64,000 nt of DNA, taken from positions 1 to 64,000 of the forward strand of contig CAWAFI010000017.1 of the NCBI GenBank assembly GCA_963781285.1, written 5' to 3'. Positions 39,949-50,382 of this stretch are shown piece by piece. A program made the position numbers and the translations under genes. The stretch's first letter is position 1; every line of letters starts with the position of its first letter. This DNA is from CAIWHR01 sp963781285. GTDB taxonomy: Bacteria > Pseudomonadota > Gammaproteobacteria > Burkholderiales > Casimicrobiaceae. Below the pieces are notes generated by a model that saw only the letters and a program-made list of their open reading frames with translations, was not told where the DNA came from and searched no databases.

Positions 39949-42237
39949 ATGCTCGACCTTCCGGGCGTCACGCTCGTCTGCGCGGACACTGCCAACGCCG
40001 CGCTGGCGCTGCGCGCGCTCGCAAGATCGCGCGAGGGCGTCCGTTACGCGCGCACGCTGTTTTTCACGACGGCGCTGCCGGCGGGCGTGTCGGTGCCGGA
40101 CGACATCGACGTCGTTCACATCGCTCCGCTCACCTCGCGCGATGCGTACTCGCAGTTCGTGCTGAAGTCGCTGTTGCCACACATCGCCACACCGCACGCG
40201 CTCGTCGTGCAGTGGGACGGCTACGTCGTGAACCCGGCCGCGTGGGATCACGCATTCCTCGACTGTGACTACATCGGTGCGAAATGGTACTGGTACGGCG
40301 ACGACATGCGCGTCGGCAACGGCGGCTTCTCGTTGCGATCGCGCAAGCTTCTCGAAGCGCTTCAGGATCCGCGGATCACCCTCGTCGACGTAGAGGACAT
40401 GACCATCGGCCGCACGTTCCGGCCGCTGCTCGAGCGTGAGCACGGCATCCGTTTTGCCAGCGAGGCACTCGCGGACCGCTTTTCGTTCGAAGTTGCCTAC
40501 CCGATCGGCAAACCCTTCGGCTTCCACGGACTTTTCAATTTCTCGCGGACCGTACCGCCGGCGGAGATCGCCTCGCTCGCGCCGTGGTTCAGCGATGCCA
40601 TCGCGCGCTCGCCGCAACTGCTCCAGCTCCTGCGCAATTGCAGTGCGCTCGGCCAATGGACTGCCGCCATGGCAATCGCGCGGCGCATTCTCGCCGTCGA
40701 ACCCGGCCAATCCGAAGCCATAGCGATGCTTGCCGTCGCCGAGCGCAACGCCATGCATCCGGCCGCCGTCGGCCGCAACGAACGCTGTCCATGCGGCAGC
40801 GGAAAGAAATACAAGCACTGCCACGGCGCGATCGGCGCGGGGAATTCGTCCGTCGCCACGGCAACCCAGCCGCCGTCGAATGCGGACACGCTGGTGCGCA
40901 ACGCGCTCGCGGCGCATCAGCGCGGCGAGCTCGATCACGCGGAACGTGATTACCGCGCGGCGCTGGACGTCGCCCCGGCGCATCCCGCGGCGACGCATTA
41001 CCTCGGTGTCGTTCTATACCAGCGCGGCCGGCCCGACGAGGCGCTCCCCTTGCTCGAGCAGGCAGCGGCGGCGGTGCCGCAGGAGCCGGAATTCCACAAC
41101 AACCTCGGGCTGGCGCTCAGCGCGGCCGATCGCGACAACGAAGCGGTTGCCGCCTATCGCCGCGCGCTGGCCCTGCGGCCTGACCATGCGGTCGCGTGGA
41201 ACAACCTCGGACTTGCGTTGCAGGCGGGCAACCGGCTCGCCGATGCCATTGCAGCGTTTCGTTCGGCGCTGGCACACGTCCCGGATTTCGCGCAGGCGCA
41301 CTGGAATCTCGCGCTTGCGCTTCTGGCCGCCGGGCAGTTCGACGAGGGCTGGCGCGAGTACGAGTGGCGGCTGAAGATCCCCGACCTCGTGCGGCACGAG
41401 CGGCAGTACGTGGGACCGCGATGGGACGGCCTTGTGCGGTCAGGGCAGACGCTGCTCGTCACCGCCGAGCAGGGGTTGGGCGACACGCTGCAGTTCATAC
41501 GCTTCGCGCAGCCGCTCGCCGAGCGCGGCATGCGCGTGCTGGTGAGCGCCCCGCAACCGCTCGTGCAGCTGCTTGCGACGGCCCCGGGCGTGAGCGCCGT
41601 CTATGGACCGCAGGATTTGCTGCCCGCGTACGACGTGCAGGCTCCGGTGATTGCTCTCGCCGGCGCGCTCGGCATCACGACGCTTTCAATTCCGGCGACA
41701 GTGCCCTATCTCGCGCCTGCACCGGAGCGACGCGCGGAGGTCGCAACGGCGCTTTCGGCGCCCGCTCGCAAACTCAAGGTCGGCCTCGCGTGGTCGGGAA
41801 GCAAACGGAACTCCAACGACCGGAGGCGCTCGATCGCGCTGGCGACGCTGTCGCCGCTCCTCGCCGTCTCGGACATCGCCTGGTACTCGCTGCAACGGAG
41901 CGACGACGAAACCGAAATCCCGCTCGTGCCGGCGGCCAACGCGTTGCAGCGGCTCCCGGCGCGCAACGATTTCGACGGCACTGCGGCGCTCGTCGATCAA
42001 CTCGATCTTGTGGTCAGCGTCGATACGAGCCTCGCGCATCTTGCCGGTGCGCTCGGGCGTCCGGCGTGGATCATGCTGCCGTACGCCTGTGACTGGCGCT
42101 GGCAGCAGGAGCGCGCTGACAGCCCGTGGTACCCGACCGTGCGCCTGTTTCGGCAGCCGCGCCCCGGGGACTGGGCCGCTGTCATCGCGTGTGTCGGCGA
42201 CGAGCTGCGAACGCTTGCCGGGCGCGCGGCGAGCTAG
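39949..42237 (+). CDS. DUF5672 / SEC-C / TPR / GT-B fusion glycosyltransferase
   Basis: A 762-residue four-part protein. Residues about 60-200 are a DUF5672 glycosyltransferase-like domain (VVQWDGYVVNPAAWDHAFLD, VGNGGFSLRSRKLLEAL). Residues 277-295 are a perfect SEC-C zinc motif, Cys280, Cys282, Cys291 and His292 (CPCGSGKKYKHCH). Residues about 315-470 are TPR repeats, and the C-terminal about 260 residues are a GT9/OGT-like GT-B domain with EQGLGDTLQFIRFAQPL and SVDTSLAHLAGALGRPAWIM. SEC-C is known mainly from SecA and as a stand-alone zinc domain, so this placement is unusual. The stop codon is TAG, formed at the boundary of the inserted element that follows. Confidence 0.8.
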   Translation: MLDLPGVTLVCADTANAALALRALARSREGVRYARTLFFTTALPAGVSVPDDIDVVHIAPLTSRDAYSQFVLKSLLPHIATPHALVVQWDGYVVNPAAWDHAFLDCDYIGAKWYWYGDDMRVGNGGFSLRSRKLLEALQDPRITLVDVEDMTIGRTFRPLLEREHGIRFASEALADRFSFEVAYPIGKPFGFHGLFNFSRTVPPAEIASLAPWFSDAIARSPQLLQLLRNCSALGQWTAAMAIARRILAVEPGQSEAIAMLAVAERNAMHPAAVGRNERCPCGSGKKYKHCHGAIGAGNSSVATATQPPSNADTLVRNALAAHQRGELDHAERDYRAALDVAPAHPAATHYLGVVLYQRGRPDEALPLLEQAAAAVPQEPEFHNNLGLALSAADRDNEAVAAYRRALALRPDHAVAWNNLGLALQAGNRLADAIAAFRSALAHVPDFAQAHWNLALALLAAGQFDEGWREYEWRLKIPDLVRHERQYVGPRWDGLVRSGQTLLVTAEQGLGDTLQFIRFAQPLAERGMRVLVSAPQPLVQLLATAPGVSAVYGPQDLLPAYDVQAPVIALAGALGITTLSIPATVPYLAPAPERRAEVATALSAPARKLKVGLAWSGSKRNSNDRRRSIALATLSPLLAVSDIAWYSLQRSDDETEIPLVPAANALQRLPARNDFDGTAALVDQLDLVVSVDTSLAHLAGALGRPAWIMLPYACDWRWQQERADSPWYPTVRLFRQPRPGDWAAVIACVGDELRTLAGRAAS

Positions 42238-42514
42238 GGCCTGTTCACACTATGTCCACAAGATGCGTTGCGAGCGAAAAGGGCCGGGCACGAGGCGCAA
42301 AACGAAGGCGGGCCGGCTGCCCGGCGAGGCTTTGCAACGAAGTGAACGGCCCTTTTCGCCGCAACCCGAAGGGAACGGGCGCCCTGGGGCGCCACTCTGT
42401 GTTGCTCTCCTCGCCAAGACACCCGGTCTTAGCTTCCGATGTTGGCAAAATCGGCGCCTTGATTGGCGCCCCATGCCATCCGTTCGCACTTGCGGACATA
42501 GTGTGAACAGGCCC
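42237..42514. mobile_element. 278-bp non-autonomous inverted-repeat element (MITE) flanked by TA
   Basis: The ends are perfect 21-bp inverted repeats (GGGCCTGTTCACACTATGTC + C at 42237-42257 and its complement at 42494-42514). A TA dinucleotide flanks both sides (42235-42236 and 42515-42516), as in the IS630/Tc1-mariner group. No transposase ORF is inside. The element splits an original TAATG stop/start overlap. Its TA and first G still make the upstream TAG stop, and its other TA lies just before the downstream ATG. Confidence 0.88.
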
Positions 42515-42516
42515 TA

Positions 42517-44586
42517 ATGCCCGCGCCGGACAATCCCGCTGGCCGTATCGCGGTTCGCGATGCGCACGCCGCGTGGACACGCGGCGACACGGCCGCGGCG
42601 GAAGCCTTGTGCCGCAGGGCGATGGCCCTCGGCGTCGACGACGCGCCCGTGTGGACGTTGCTGGGTGTCGCGCTGCGCGACCGTGACCCGCACGCGGCGG
42701 AAGCCGCGCTCCGCCGTGCGATGGAGCGCGACGCCGCATTCGCCGACGCGCCCTTCCAGCTCGGCAACCTGCATCGACGACAACGGCAATTCGCCGCCGC
42801 GATCGCCGCCTACGAACATGCGCTGGCGATCGTTCCCGGCCACCCGAGCATCATGAACAACCTGGCCCTCGCGCTGGACGCCGACGGGCAGACGCAGCGC
42901 GCCGCCGACACCTGGCGCGAAGTGCTGCGCCGCGAACCCGGTCACCGGCAGGCACAGGGTAACCTCGTTCACGCGCTGTGCCGCGACGGAGCACACCGCG
43001 AAGCCGCCGCACTGTTCGAGCGCCAATTGCGCGATGCGGCCGATACCGACGCGAGCCTCTGGGTCGATTACGGCATCTGCCTGCATCACCGGCGCGATTA
43101 CGATGGCGCCGAGGCGAGCTTCCGGCGCGCGCTCGCGCTGGCGCCGGACGACGCGCTCATCCTGACGAACCTGGGCTCGGTGCTCCTCGACGGCGGCGCC
43201 TTCGAGCGGGCCGAGCCCGTTCTCGCGCAGGCGCACACGATCGATCCGGAGCGGCTGTATGCGGCGACACTGCTCGCGACTGCTCGCGCGCACCTGTGCC
43301 GGTGGGACGGACTCGACACGCTTCACGCGCGGATTCTCGAGCGCCTGACACGCGGCGACGGCGATCATGACATCGCTAACCCGTTCACGGCGCTGTCGAT
43401 GCCGATGCCGCCTGGGGCGCAGCTTCGCGTCGCCCAGCGTTGGGCACGTTCGCTGCGCCCAGCGCCTCCTGGCAAGGCACTCTGGCTCACCTCGTTCGGC
43501 GCGCATTTCCGGAGCACCGCTGCGGCTGGGGTACGTCTCATCCGACTTTCGCACCCACGCGGTCGCGTTTCTCGCAACCGAGGTCTGGGAGCGCCACGAC
43601 CGACGGCAGTTCACGACCTTCGCCTACTCCATCGGCCCGCGCGAGGTCTCGCCGCTGCGGTCGCGGATCGAGGCAGCGTTCGACCACTTCGTCGACTGCG
43701 GCGACGATGCCCCGATCGAAACGGCACGGCGCATCCGCGACGACGGAATCGACCTGTTGATCGACCTCAACGGGTACACGACACATGCCCGCAGCGAGAT
43801 CCTCGCGCTGCGGCCCGCCCCGGTTCAGCTTTCGTGGCTCGGCTATCTTGGCTCGATGGGAGCCGAGTTCATCGACTGCGTCATCACCGATCGCATCGTC
43901 ACGCCCGCCGATGCGCAGCCGTTCTTCACCGAGCGCTTCCTCACGCTTCCGCATTGCTACTGTCCCAGCGACACGCGGCGCGAGGTCGCGCCGCAGCCGG
44001 AGTCGCGCGAAGCATGCGGGCTCCCCGCGAAGGGGTTCGTGTTCTGCTGCTTCAACGCGCCCTACAAGATCCTTCCCGACCTCTTCGATGTCTGGATGCG
44101 CGCTGCTCGGCAGCAGTCGAGCACAGCGTGCTGTGGCTCGCGCCCGGCAATGCGAAGGCCTGCGCCAATCTGCGCCTTGAGGCCGGGCGCCGCGGTATCG
44201 ACGCCGACCGCCTCGTGTTCGCCCCGCGTGTACCGCCCGCCGATCATCTCGCGCGACACGTGCACGCCGATCTCTTCCTCGACACGGCGCCGTACAACGC
44301 GGGCACGACCGCCAACGACGCACTGTTCATGGGCCTCCCGGTGCTGACCTGCATGGGAACGACGATGGCGGGCCGCGTCGCCGCAAGCCAGCTCCACGCG
44401 ATCGGTCTGTCCGACCTTGCCACGCCGGACCTCGCGCGCGTACGAAGCCGCTGCCCTGAGGATCGCGCGCGACCCCGCGACGGCGGCGGCGCTTCGCGCG
44501 CGGCTCGAACGCAATCGGCACACGCACCCGCTGTTCGACATGGCGCGTTTCACACGCGATCTCGAAGCGGCAGCTGCTGCGTGTAG
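42517..44586 (+). pseudogene. TPR/OGT-like (GT41) glycosyltransferase, three frameshifts
   Basis: Frame 1 gives an N-terminal TPR region (MALGVDDAPVWTLLGVAL, LGNLHRRQRQFAAAIAAYEH) to about 43480. Frame 2 then holds the GT N-lobe (LRLGYVSSDFRTHAVAFL, DGIDLLIDLNGYTTHAR). Near 44100 it returns to frame 1 (SVLWLAPGNAKACANLRLEA, FLDTAPYNAGTTANDALFMG), and near 44435 to frame 2 for the tail (RNRHTHPLFDMARFTRDLEA). The joined product of about 690 residues would be a SPINDLY/O-GlcNAc-transferase-like enzyme. The alternating single-base shifts may be errors or real decay after the upstream element broke translational coupling. Confidence 0.75.
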
Positions 44587-44617
44587 CGCGCGGTTGACAG
44601 CCGCGCCTTGCGCGCCG

Positions 44618-46756
44618 TCAGCGACTGCGCACGAGCGATTCGAGCGCGGCGGCGAATGCGTGCACCGGTGCCGCATCACCGAAGAGCCGGCGGCCGTCGT
44701 TGCGGATGCGGGCGGCGATCGCGGCGCGCCACGCCCCGTCGGTGGCAAGCTGTGCCGCGATGCGCACGTAGTCGTCCTCGTCGCGCGCGACGAGCTCATC
44801 GAGGCCGGCGAACGAGAGCATTCCGGCGCTCTGCCGGCCGCGCATGAAGCGCCCCGGGAGCGTCACGATCGGCAAACCCGCGGCCAGTGCGTCGAGACTC
44901 GTGTTGCCGCCCGACCAGCGCAGCGTGTCCAGCATCGCATCGCACACCGCATTGATGCGCAGGTAGTCGTCGTGCCCGCACTGCGGCAGCACGATCAGCC
45001 GCTCGTCGCCGCGCACGCCCTCGCGTGCCAACGCCGCTCCGAGGCGCGCGCGGTACTTCGCCGTCAGCGCCGGATGCCGACCCTCGAACACGACGAGCCG
45101 CGCCGCCGGCACGGCGGCCAGCACGCGCGCGAACAGTGCATCGTTGTCCGGATGGATCTTGAACAGCGACTGCGGACAGAGCAGCAGCGGCACGTCCTCC
45201 GGCAGGCCGAACGGAGTGCGCGCGGCATCCGCCGGGACGATCGGTTGCGCGTAGTCCGTGCCGATCCCCGGCAGGCGCACAAGCCGCTCCGACATAATGC
45301 GCGTCGGCATCGGCCGGCTCCATCGGGGCACAGGAGAAGAACGCGTCGAGGCTCGCGTGCCCGGTCGTGACCGGGTGTCCCCAGCCCGCACATTGGACCG
45401 GTGCCAGCCGCAACGCAGCCAACGCGAACGACGTTGCGTCCATCCCGAGCTCCGGGTAGACGAGCACGTCGAGCGCGTCGGCGCGGATCGTCTGCGCGAT
45501 GGCGGAGGGAGCGAGCGTCGCACCGGAAAACGTGCGGACGCGATCGGCATGCGGCGAAAGCCCTGCAAGAAACGGCGTGCGATCGCGGCGCAGGTGATAG
45601 ACGAAGATTTCGAAGCGCGTTGCGGTCGAGGCGCGTGATCCAGCTGCGGAAGTAGCGGCCGCACGTGCCGTCGTTGAAGAACGCCGAGGCGAAACCGACG
45701 CGGATGCGCGACCCTGTCGCCGAGCGCCGCGGCGGCGCGCGCCATTCCGGCGCGGCGGCTGCGATTGCGCTGCCGGCCATCGTTGCGAAGCGTGCCTGCA
45801 GGTCCCGGTCGTCCTCACCCTGATAGGCGAGCAGGAAGTTGGTCCAGCGCAGGTCGTCGATGACATCGCCGAACGCGCGGCCACGGACGAGGGCTGGAAC
45901 CTCGGTTTCGAGCCGCGCCAGCCCCGCGTCATAGCCGGCGCGTGCTGCGAGAACATCCGCCGCCATCGGCATACACCATCGGCAACGTCAATGCTTCGCC
46001 GAAGGCCGCGCGCAGCAACGCCGGTTGCCGCACCCGCGCGCTGGCGTACGCGTGGCGCGCCGCGGCAAGGTCGTCGCGCTCGGCCAGGGTGCCCGCGAGC
46101 TGCAGCAGCGCATTGGCATCCGCCGGGAGGAGCGTGACGGCGCGCGAGTAGAGGTCGAAGGCGCCGTCGAGGTCGCCGCGCTGGCGTGCGATACCGGCCA
46201 GCGCAAGGACGACCCGCGCGTCGGGCTTCAGCGCCAGCGCATGTTCGTAAGCGTCGCGGGCGCCGATTTCCTCGCCGAGATCGGCGAGGATCGCCCCGAG
46301 ATGGGCCCAGGCAAGCGCGTAGCCGGGATCCGCCGCGACCGCGCGGCGCACGGCGGCCGCCGCCTCGTCCACACGGCCCGCGCTCCGCAACGCGTTGCCG
46401 AGGTTGTTCCACGCGCGCGCATACGCCGGGTCGATTTCAACTGCGAGCGTGAGTTCAGCGATGGCATCGGCCGTATTGCCGCGATCGGCAAGGAGGATCC
46501 CCAGCGTGTTGCGGGCGCGCGCGTCGCGAGGTTCGAAGTCGAGGGCGCGCTGCAGGTCGTCGATCGCTGCCGGAAGATCGGACAGTCGCTCGCGCGCGCG
46601 CGCGCGCAGCAGCAGTGCGGCGCGGCAGTCGGCGGCGCGGGCCCCCGCTGTCGCAAGCACGGCGGATAGCAGCGCGATGGCCGCAGCGGGATTGCCGGCG
46701 CCGAGGAGCGCCTCGGCCTTTCCGAGGCGCGCGTCGCGCGCCGGCGCGTCAGACAT
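44618..46756 (-). pseudogene. second TPR/OGT-like (GT41) glycosyltransferase, three frameshifts
   Basis: On the minus strand an N-terminal TPR region is in one frame from the ATG at 46756 (ALDFEPRDARARNTLGILLA). It shifts near 45960 to AFGDVIDDLRWTNFLLAYQG and RIRVGFASAFFNDGTCGRYF, near 45625 to LDVLVYPELGMDATSFALA and CAGWGHPVTTGHASLD, and near 45295 to the C-lobe with LCPQSLFKIHPDNDALFAR and RWSGGNTSLDALAAGLPIVT, ending at 44618. Joined it is about 710 residues and matches GT41. It overlaps the larger OGT-like gene by 8 bases and converges with the plus-strand copy. Confidence 0.72.
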
Positions 46757-49700
46757 CGCCGTGCCTGGCGGCGCCTGCGAGTGCCTCGGGCGCCCTCGCC
46801 GCGAGTGCGGCGAGGTAGGCCCGTTCGAGCGCTCGCGTGTGCGCGGGCATGTCCGTCAGCGCCGAATGCGCAAGCCCCGCGCGGATCCGGTCGCGCACCT
46901 CGCGCATGAACGCCGGATCGTCGGCGAGCCGCACCGCGATCTCGACATATTCGCGGCCGCTCGCCGCGATAGTCTCGGTAACGCCGAGATTGGCGAGAAT
47001 CGAATACGACGTCCGCTCGCCGTGCCGTTTGCCCAGCAATGTCACGACCGGCACGCCCATGTCGAGTGCCTCGAGCGTACCATTGACACCGCCGAACGGC
47101 ATCGGATCGAGCACGAAATCGACGATCGTGTAACGCGCCTGGTTCTCCGCATCGTCACGCCCCTGGGGCAGGAACAATAGCCGATCCCGCGCGATGCCGG
47201 CGGCGGCCGCGAGCCGCTCGTACATGCCGGCGAGCGCCGGATTCACCGGTGAAAAGGCGAGCTGCGCCCGCGGGATGCGCGCGAGCACGTCACGCCACAA
47301 CGCGAGACAACGTCGCGACAGCTTCATGCCGGCAACGAACGCGCCGATGACGATCGTGCTCTCGCCGATGCCAAGCGTGGTGCGATGGAACGGGTGTTCG
47401 GCCGCCGGCGCCAGATGACGGTACGGGTAGACGCAGCCTTCCATTGGCAGCAGCACTTCGCTTGCGGACGCCTGGTTCCCGGGCACGTCGGCATGCGCGT
47501 CCGTGAGCTTGAAGTCGATCGTCGACAGGCCGACCGTACCGGCGCTCGCGACGTGCGTGACCTGCACCCGCGCAGGCTTCAACGCGAGAATCCCCGGCTT
47601 CGCGCCTTTGGTGTGCGTGGACAGGTCGACGAGAAGGTCTAGATCGTCGGCGGCGATGCGCTCCGCCGCGGCGCGTTCATCGAGCTCGCCGAGCACGTCG
47701 AAGCGGTCGGCGAGGCCGCGGAATTTCTCCGTCCACTCGTCGCTCGCACTCGACAGCGCGTAGAAGTAAAGCTCGAATTGCGCTTTGTCGTGATGCCGGA
47801 CCGCCGACCAGATCATCTTGCCCATCACGTGGTTGCGCAGGTCCGCCGAAAGGTAACCGATACGCAGCCGGCCCGGCCTGCGCGTGGCCGAACGGGACAG
47901 CGGGGCGCCGTAGACGCGCCGCGCGGCTGCATCGTAGGTGCGTGCCCAGTGTCCGGTCATCTCCGCAGGCACGTCGAAGAACAGCAGCAGGTACAAGAGC
48001 TCTTCGAGGCAATCGACGAGCTCTACGTCGCCGCTCGCCGCGAAACGGTCCTGCTGCAGCCCGTCGAGATAACGCTCGAGCTTCGGAAAATCGGCGAGGT
48101 GTTGGCAAGCCTCGAGCGCCTGGACGGCGAGCGGCAACGCGTGCGGACAGTGCGTCTCGAAGCGGCGGAAGTTGGCGAGCCAGGCGTCGACGCGTCCCGC
48201 GCCCAGGAGAGTCTCGCCCAGGTTCTTGTACGCGGAAACGTTTCCAGGGTCGGCGGCGAGTACTTCGCCGTATGCGGCAATCGCGGCATCGGTCGCACCC
48301 TGCTCACCGAACAACACTCCGAGGTTGAAATGCGCGGCGACGAGATCCGGACGCAACGCGAGCGCCCGCTGGTACGCGCGTGCGGCCCCCGCAGAATCGC
48401 GCAACATCTGCAACGCGACACCCTGGTTGTAGTGCATCTCGCCGTCGTTGGGATTGATTCCGAGTGCGGTTTCGAATGCATGCGCAGCGGCTGCGCCGTC
48501 GTGTCGCGCCAGCCAGGCGTCTCCCAGCGCACGCCACAGCCTCGCGTCACCCCGGGCGCGCTCAAGTCCCTGCTCGCACAACGCGATCGCGGCGGCAGGA
48601 TCGTGCAGCGCCAACGCGGCCCGTGCCGCCGCGACCCGGGCATCGACGAAGCCAGGCGCGGCCGCGAGCGCTGCTGCAAACGCATCGCGCGCGCCCGTGA
48701 TATCCCCGTCCTCGCGCTGCGCCATGCCGGACAGATACAACGCCGGCGCGTATCCCGGCTGAGTTTCGAGAAAGCGGCGATAGCCCACGAGCGCCGCGGC
48801 GCGGTCGCCGTCCTGGTGCGCGCGCACAGCGTCGCGCCACGCGTCCGCCAGCGCAGCTGCATCGAGCGGGCAATCGCTGCGTGGATCGCGTGAATGCTGG
48901 AGAGCGACGAGCGCCGCCGCCAATTCCGCAGCGCTGCCCATGGTGCGATCGACGAGCGGAACACGATTCGGGAGCGGCAGCGTGGCGAGCGTCCAGACTG
49001 CGCGTGCGGGCCGCATCGCGAGCAGCGGTCCCGCGGCCGCAGCGAGGCCGCACAGATCGACCAGCACGTCGGGATCTCGCGCAGCGATTGCCTTTGCCGC
49101 AACGGCGTCAGGTTCCGCCGGAAGAGCGATGCCGGTGAACCCCGCCGCAGCCGGGGGCACCGCGGCACCGATCGCCGCCAGTGCGACCTCGAACGCATCG
49201 CCCGGCAAAGACGCAAGCTCCGACAACGGTGCGGCAGCGAAGGGCTCGGCCGGAAGCAGAACGATCACCCGCAACCGCGTACCCGCCGCGCGACGCGGCC
49301 ATGACAACGGTACCGGCGCTGCCACTGACGCGGCGCACACCGCGGCATAACGAGCGGCCAGCAGGGAAGCTATCGACGCATCGAGCCGTCCGACCGCGAT
49401 GGCGATGCGGCGCAAGCCTTCGGGGTCGCCGCCATCGTCGGCGCGCGCGCGCGCAAGCGCGACGGTCGCCGCCCGGACTTCGGCGGCGTCGGCTTGCGCT
49501 GCGCCGGCAAGATGCTCGAGCACCAGCGCGTGAAGCAGGAGCGGCGCGGCCTCGAGCGCGGCTCCCGTGCGCGCAATGACGTCGAGCAACGCGCCGCGTC
49601 CTGCCGCTCCCGGCCATCGATCGAGTGCCCGCGCCAGCGGCATCGCCAGCGTTGCGACCGCGAGCAGCTGCGGCTCGCGTTGCAGCACGCCGGCAACGGC

Positions 49701-50096
49701 TGCCGCCGGCGCCGGATCGGCGGCCGCCGCGCCCGCGGCGATCGCCGCGATGCCGCCGATCAGCGCCGCGCGCGCATCGTCGGGCGCGAGTGCCTGCACG
49801 CGTGCGGCGGCGGCGCGCGCTCCCGCGGCGTCGTCGGTCGCGAGCAGCGCTTCCGCCAGGGCCTGCAACGGAGCAAGATGTACCGGCACCAGGCGCGATG
49901 CTTCGCGCCACGCGCCGATCGCCTCGGGAAGGCGACCGAGCTGCCAGAGCACTTCACCCAGCACGAAATGCGGATCGGACGCGCGCGGATCCGCGCGCGT
50001 TGCACGGCGATAGCAGAGCATGGCGTCGATCGCGCGCCCCGCCTGCTGATGCGCGCGGCCGCGCTCGAACCACTGCGCATACTCCGGAGCCGCCAT
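46749..50096 (-). CDS. large TPR/OGT-like (GT41) protein with an extra degenerate GT N-lobe
   Basis: A 1115-residue intact protein. Residues 1-110 are TPR-like. Residues about 272-385 (LRVIVLLPAEPF to RDPDVLVDLCGLAAAAGPLL and PNRVPLVDRTM) look like a degenerate copy of a GT41 N-lobe. A second TPR region follows at about 460-720. The complete GT41 domain has RIGYLSADLRNHVMGKMIW with His756, DDLDLLVDLSTHTKGAKPGI, and a donor-side LDPMPFGGVNGTLEALDMGV. The expected role is O-linked glycosylation of proteins or surface structures from a UDP-sugar. The ATG at 50096 is used because the frame upstream has no conserved residues. Its stop overlaps the next minus-strand gene. Confidence 0.8.
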   Translation of the reverse strand: MAAPEYAQWFERGRAHQQAGRAIDAMLCYRRATRADPRASDPHFVLGEVLWQLGRLPEAIGAWREASRLVPVHLAPLQALAEALLATDDAAGARAAAARVQALAPDDARAALIGGIAAIAAGAAAADPAPAAAVAGVLQREPQLLAVATLAMPLARALDRWPGAAGRGALLDVIARTGAALEAAPLLLHALVLEHLAGAAQADAAEVRAATVALARARADDGGDPEGLRRIAIAVGRLDASIASLLAARYAAVCAASVAAPVPLSWPRRAAGTRLRVIVLLPAEPFAAAPLSELASLPGDAFEVALAAIGAAVPPAAAGFTGIALPAEPDAVAAKAIAARDPDVLVDLCGLAAAAGPLLAMRPARAVWTLATLPLPNRVPLVDRTMGSAAELAAALVALQHSRDPRSDCPLDAAALADAWRDAVRAHQDGDRAAALVGYRRFLETQPGYAPALYLSGMAQREDGDITGARDAFAAALAAAPGFVDARVAAARAALALHDPAAAIALCEQGLERARGDARLWRALGDAWLARHDGAAAAHAFETALGINPNDGEMHYNQGVALQMLRDSAGAARAYQRALALRPDLVAAHFNLGVLFGEQGATDAAIAAYGEVLAADPGNVSAYKNLGETLLGAGRVDAWLANFRRFETHCPHALPLAVQALEACQHLADFPKLERYLDGLQQDRFAASGDVELVDCLEELLYLLLFFDVPAEMTGHWARTYDAAARRVYGAPLSRSATRRPGRLRIGYLSADLRNHVMGKMIWSAVRHHDKAQFELYFYALSSASDEWTEKFRGLADRFDVLGELDERAAAERIAADDLDLLVDLSTHTKGAKPGILALKPARVQVTHVASAGTVGLSTIDFKLTDAHADVPGNQASASEVLLPMEGCVYPYRHLAPAAEHPFHRTTLGIGESTIVIGAFVAGMKLSRRCLALWRDVLARIPRAQLAFSPVNPALAGMYERLAAAAGIARDRLLFLPQGRDDAENQARYTIVDFVLDPMPFGGVNGTLEALDMGVPVVTLLGKRHGERTSYSILANLGVTETIAASGREYVEIAVRLADDPAFMREVRDRIRAGLAHSALTDMPAHTRALERAYLAALAARAPEALAGAARHGDV

Positions 50097-50382
50097 CAGC
50101 CTGCCAACGCCCGCGGCATCGCGGCCACCGTACCGACATCCATGCCGCGCGCGCCGGGCAGGATACGATGCGGGCGATACGGGAAGCGATGAGCATCGGG
50201 AACGACCGAGTTCGAGGCGGCGGCCGGCGCCGGAAGGATTGCCCGGAAGCGCAGAGCGCTCGAGACGCAACGCGCATTTTATCGCATCGGTGACCAGTCC
50301 CGGGGCCGGCATTTCTGGCCGTGGCACATCCGCACCGTTCGGTCGGCATAGTAAACTCCGCCGTCACTCAACGGTCCGCACG

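Noticed and set aside
42300..42506. Transposase remnant inside the inverted-repeat element
   Set aside because: Possible ORFs there are short and antisense-like with no DDE motif; the element is better called non-autonomous.
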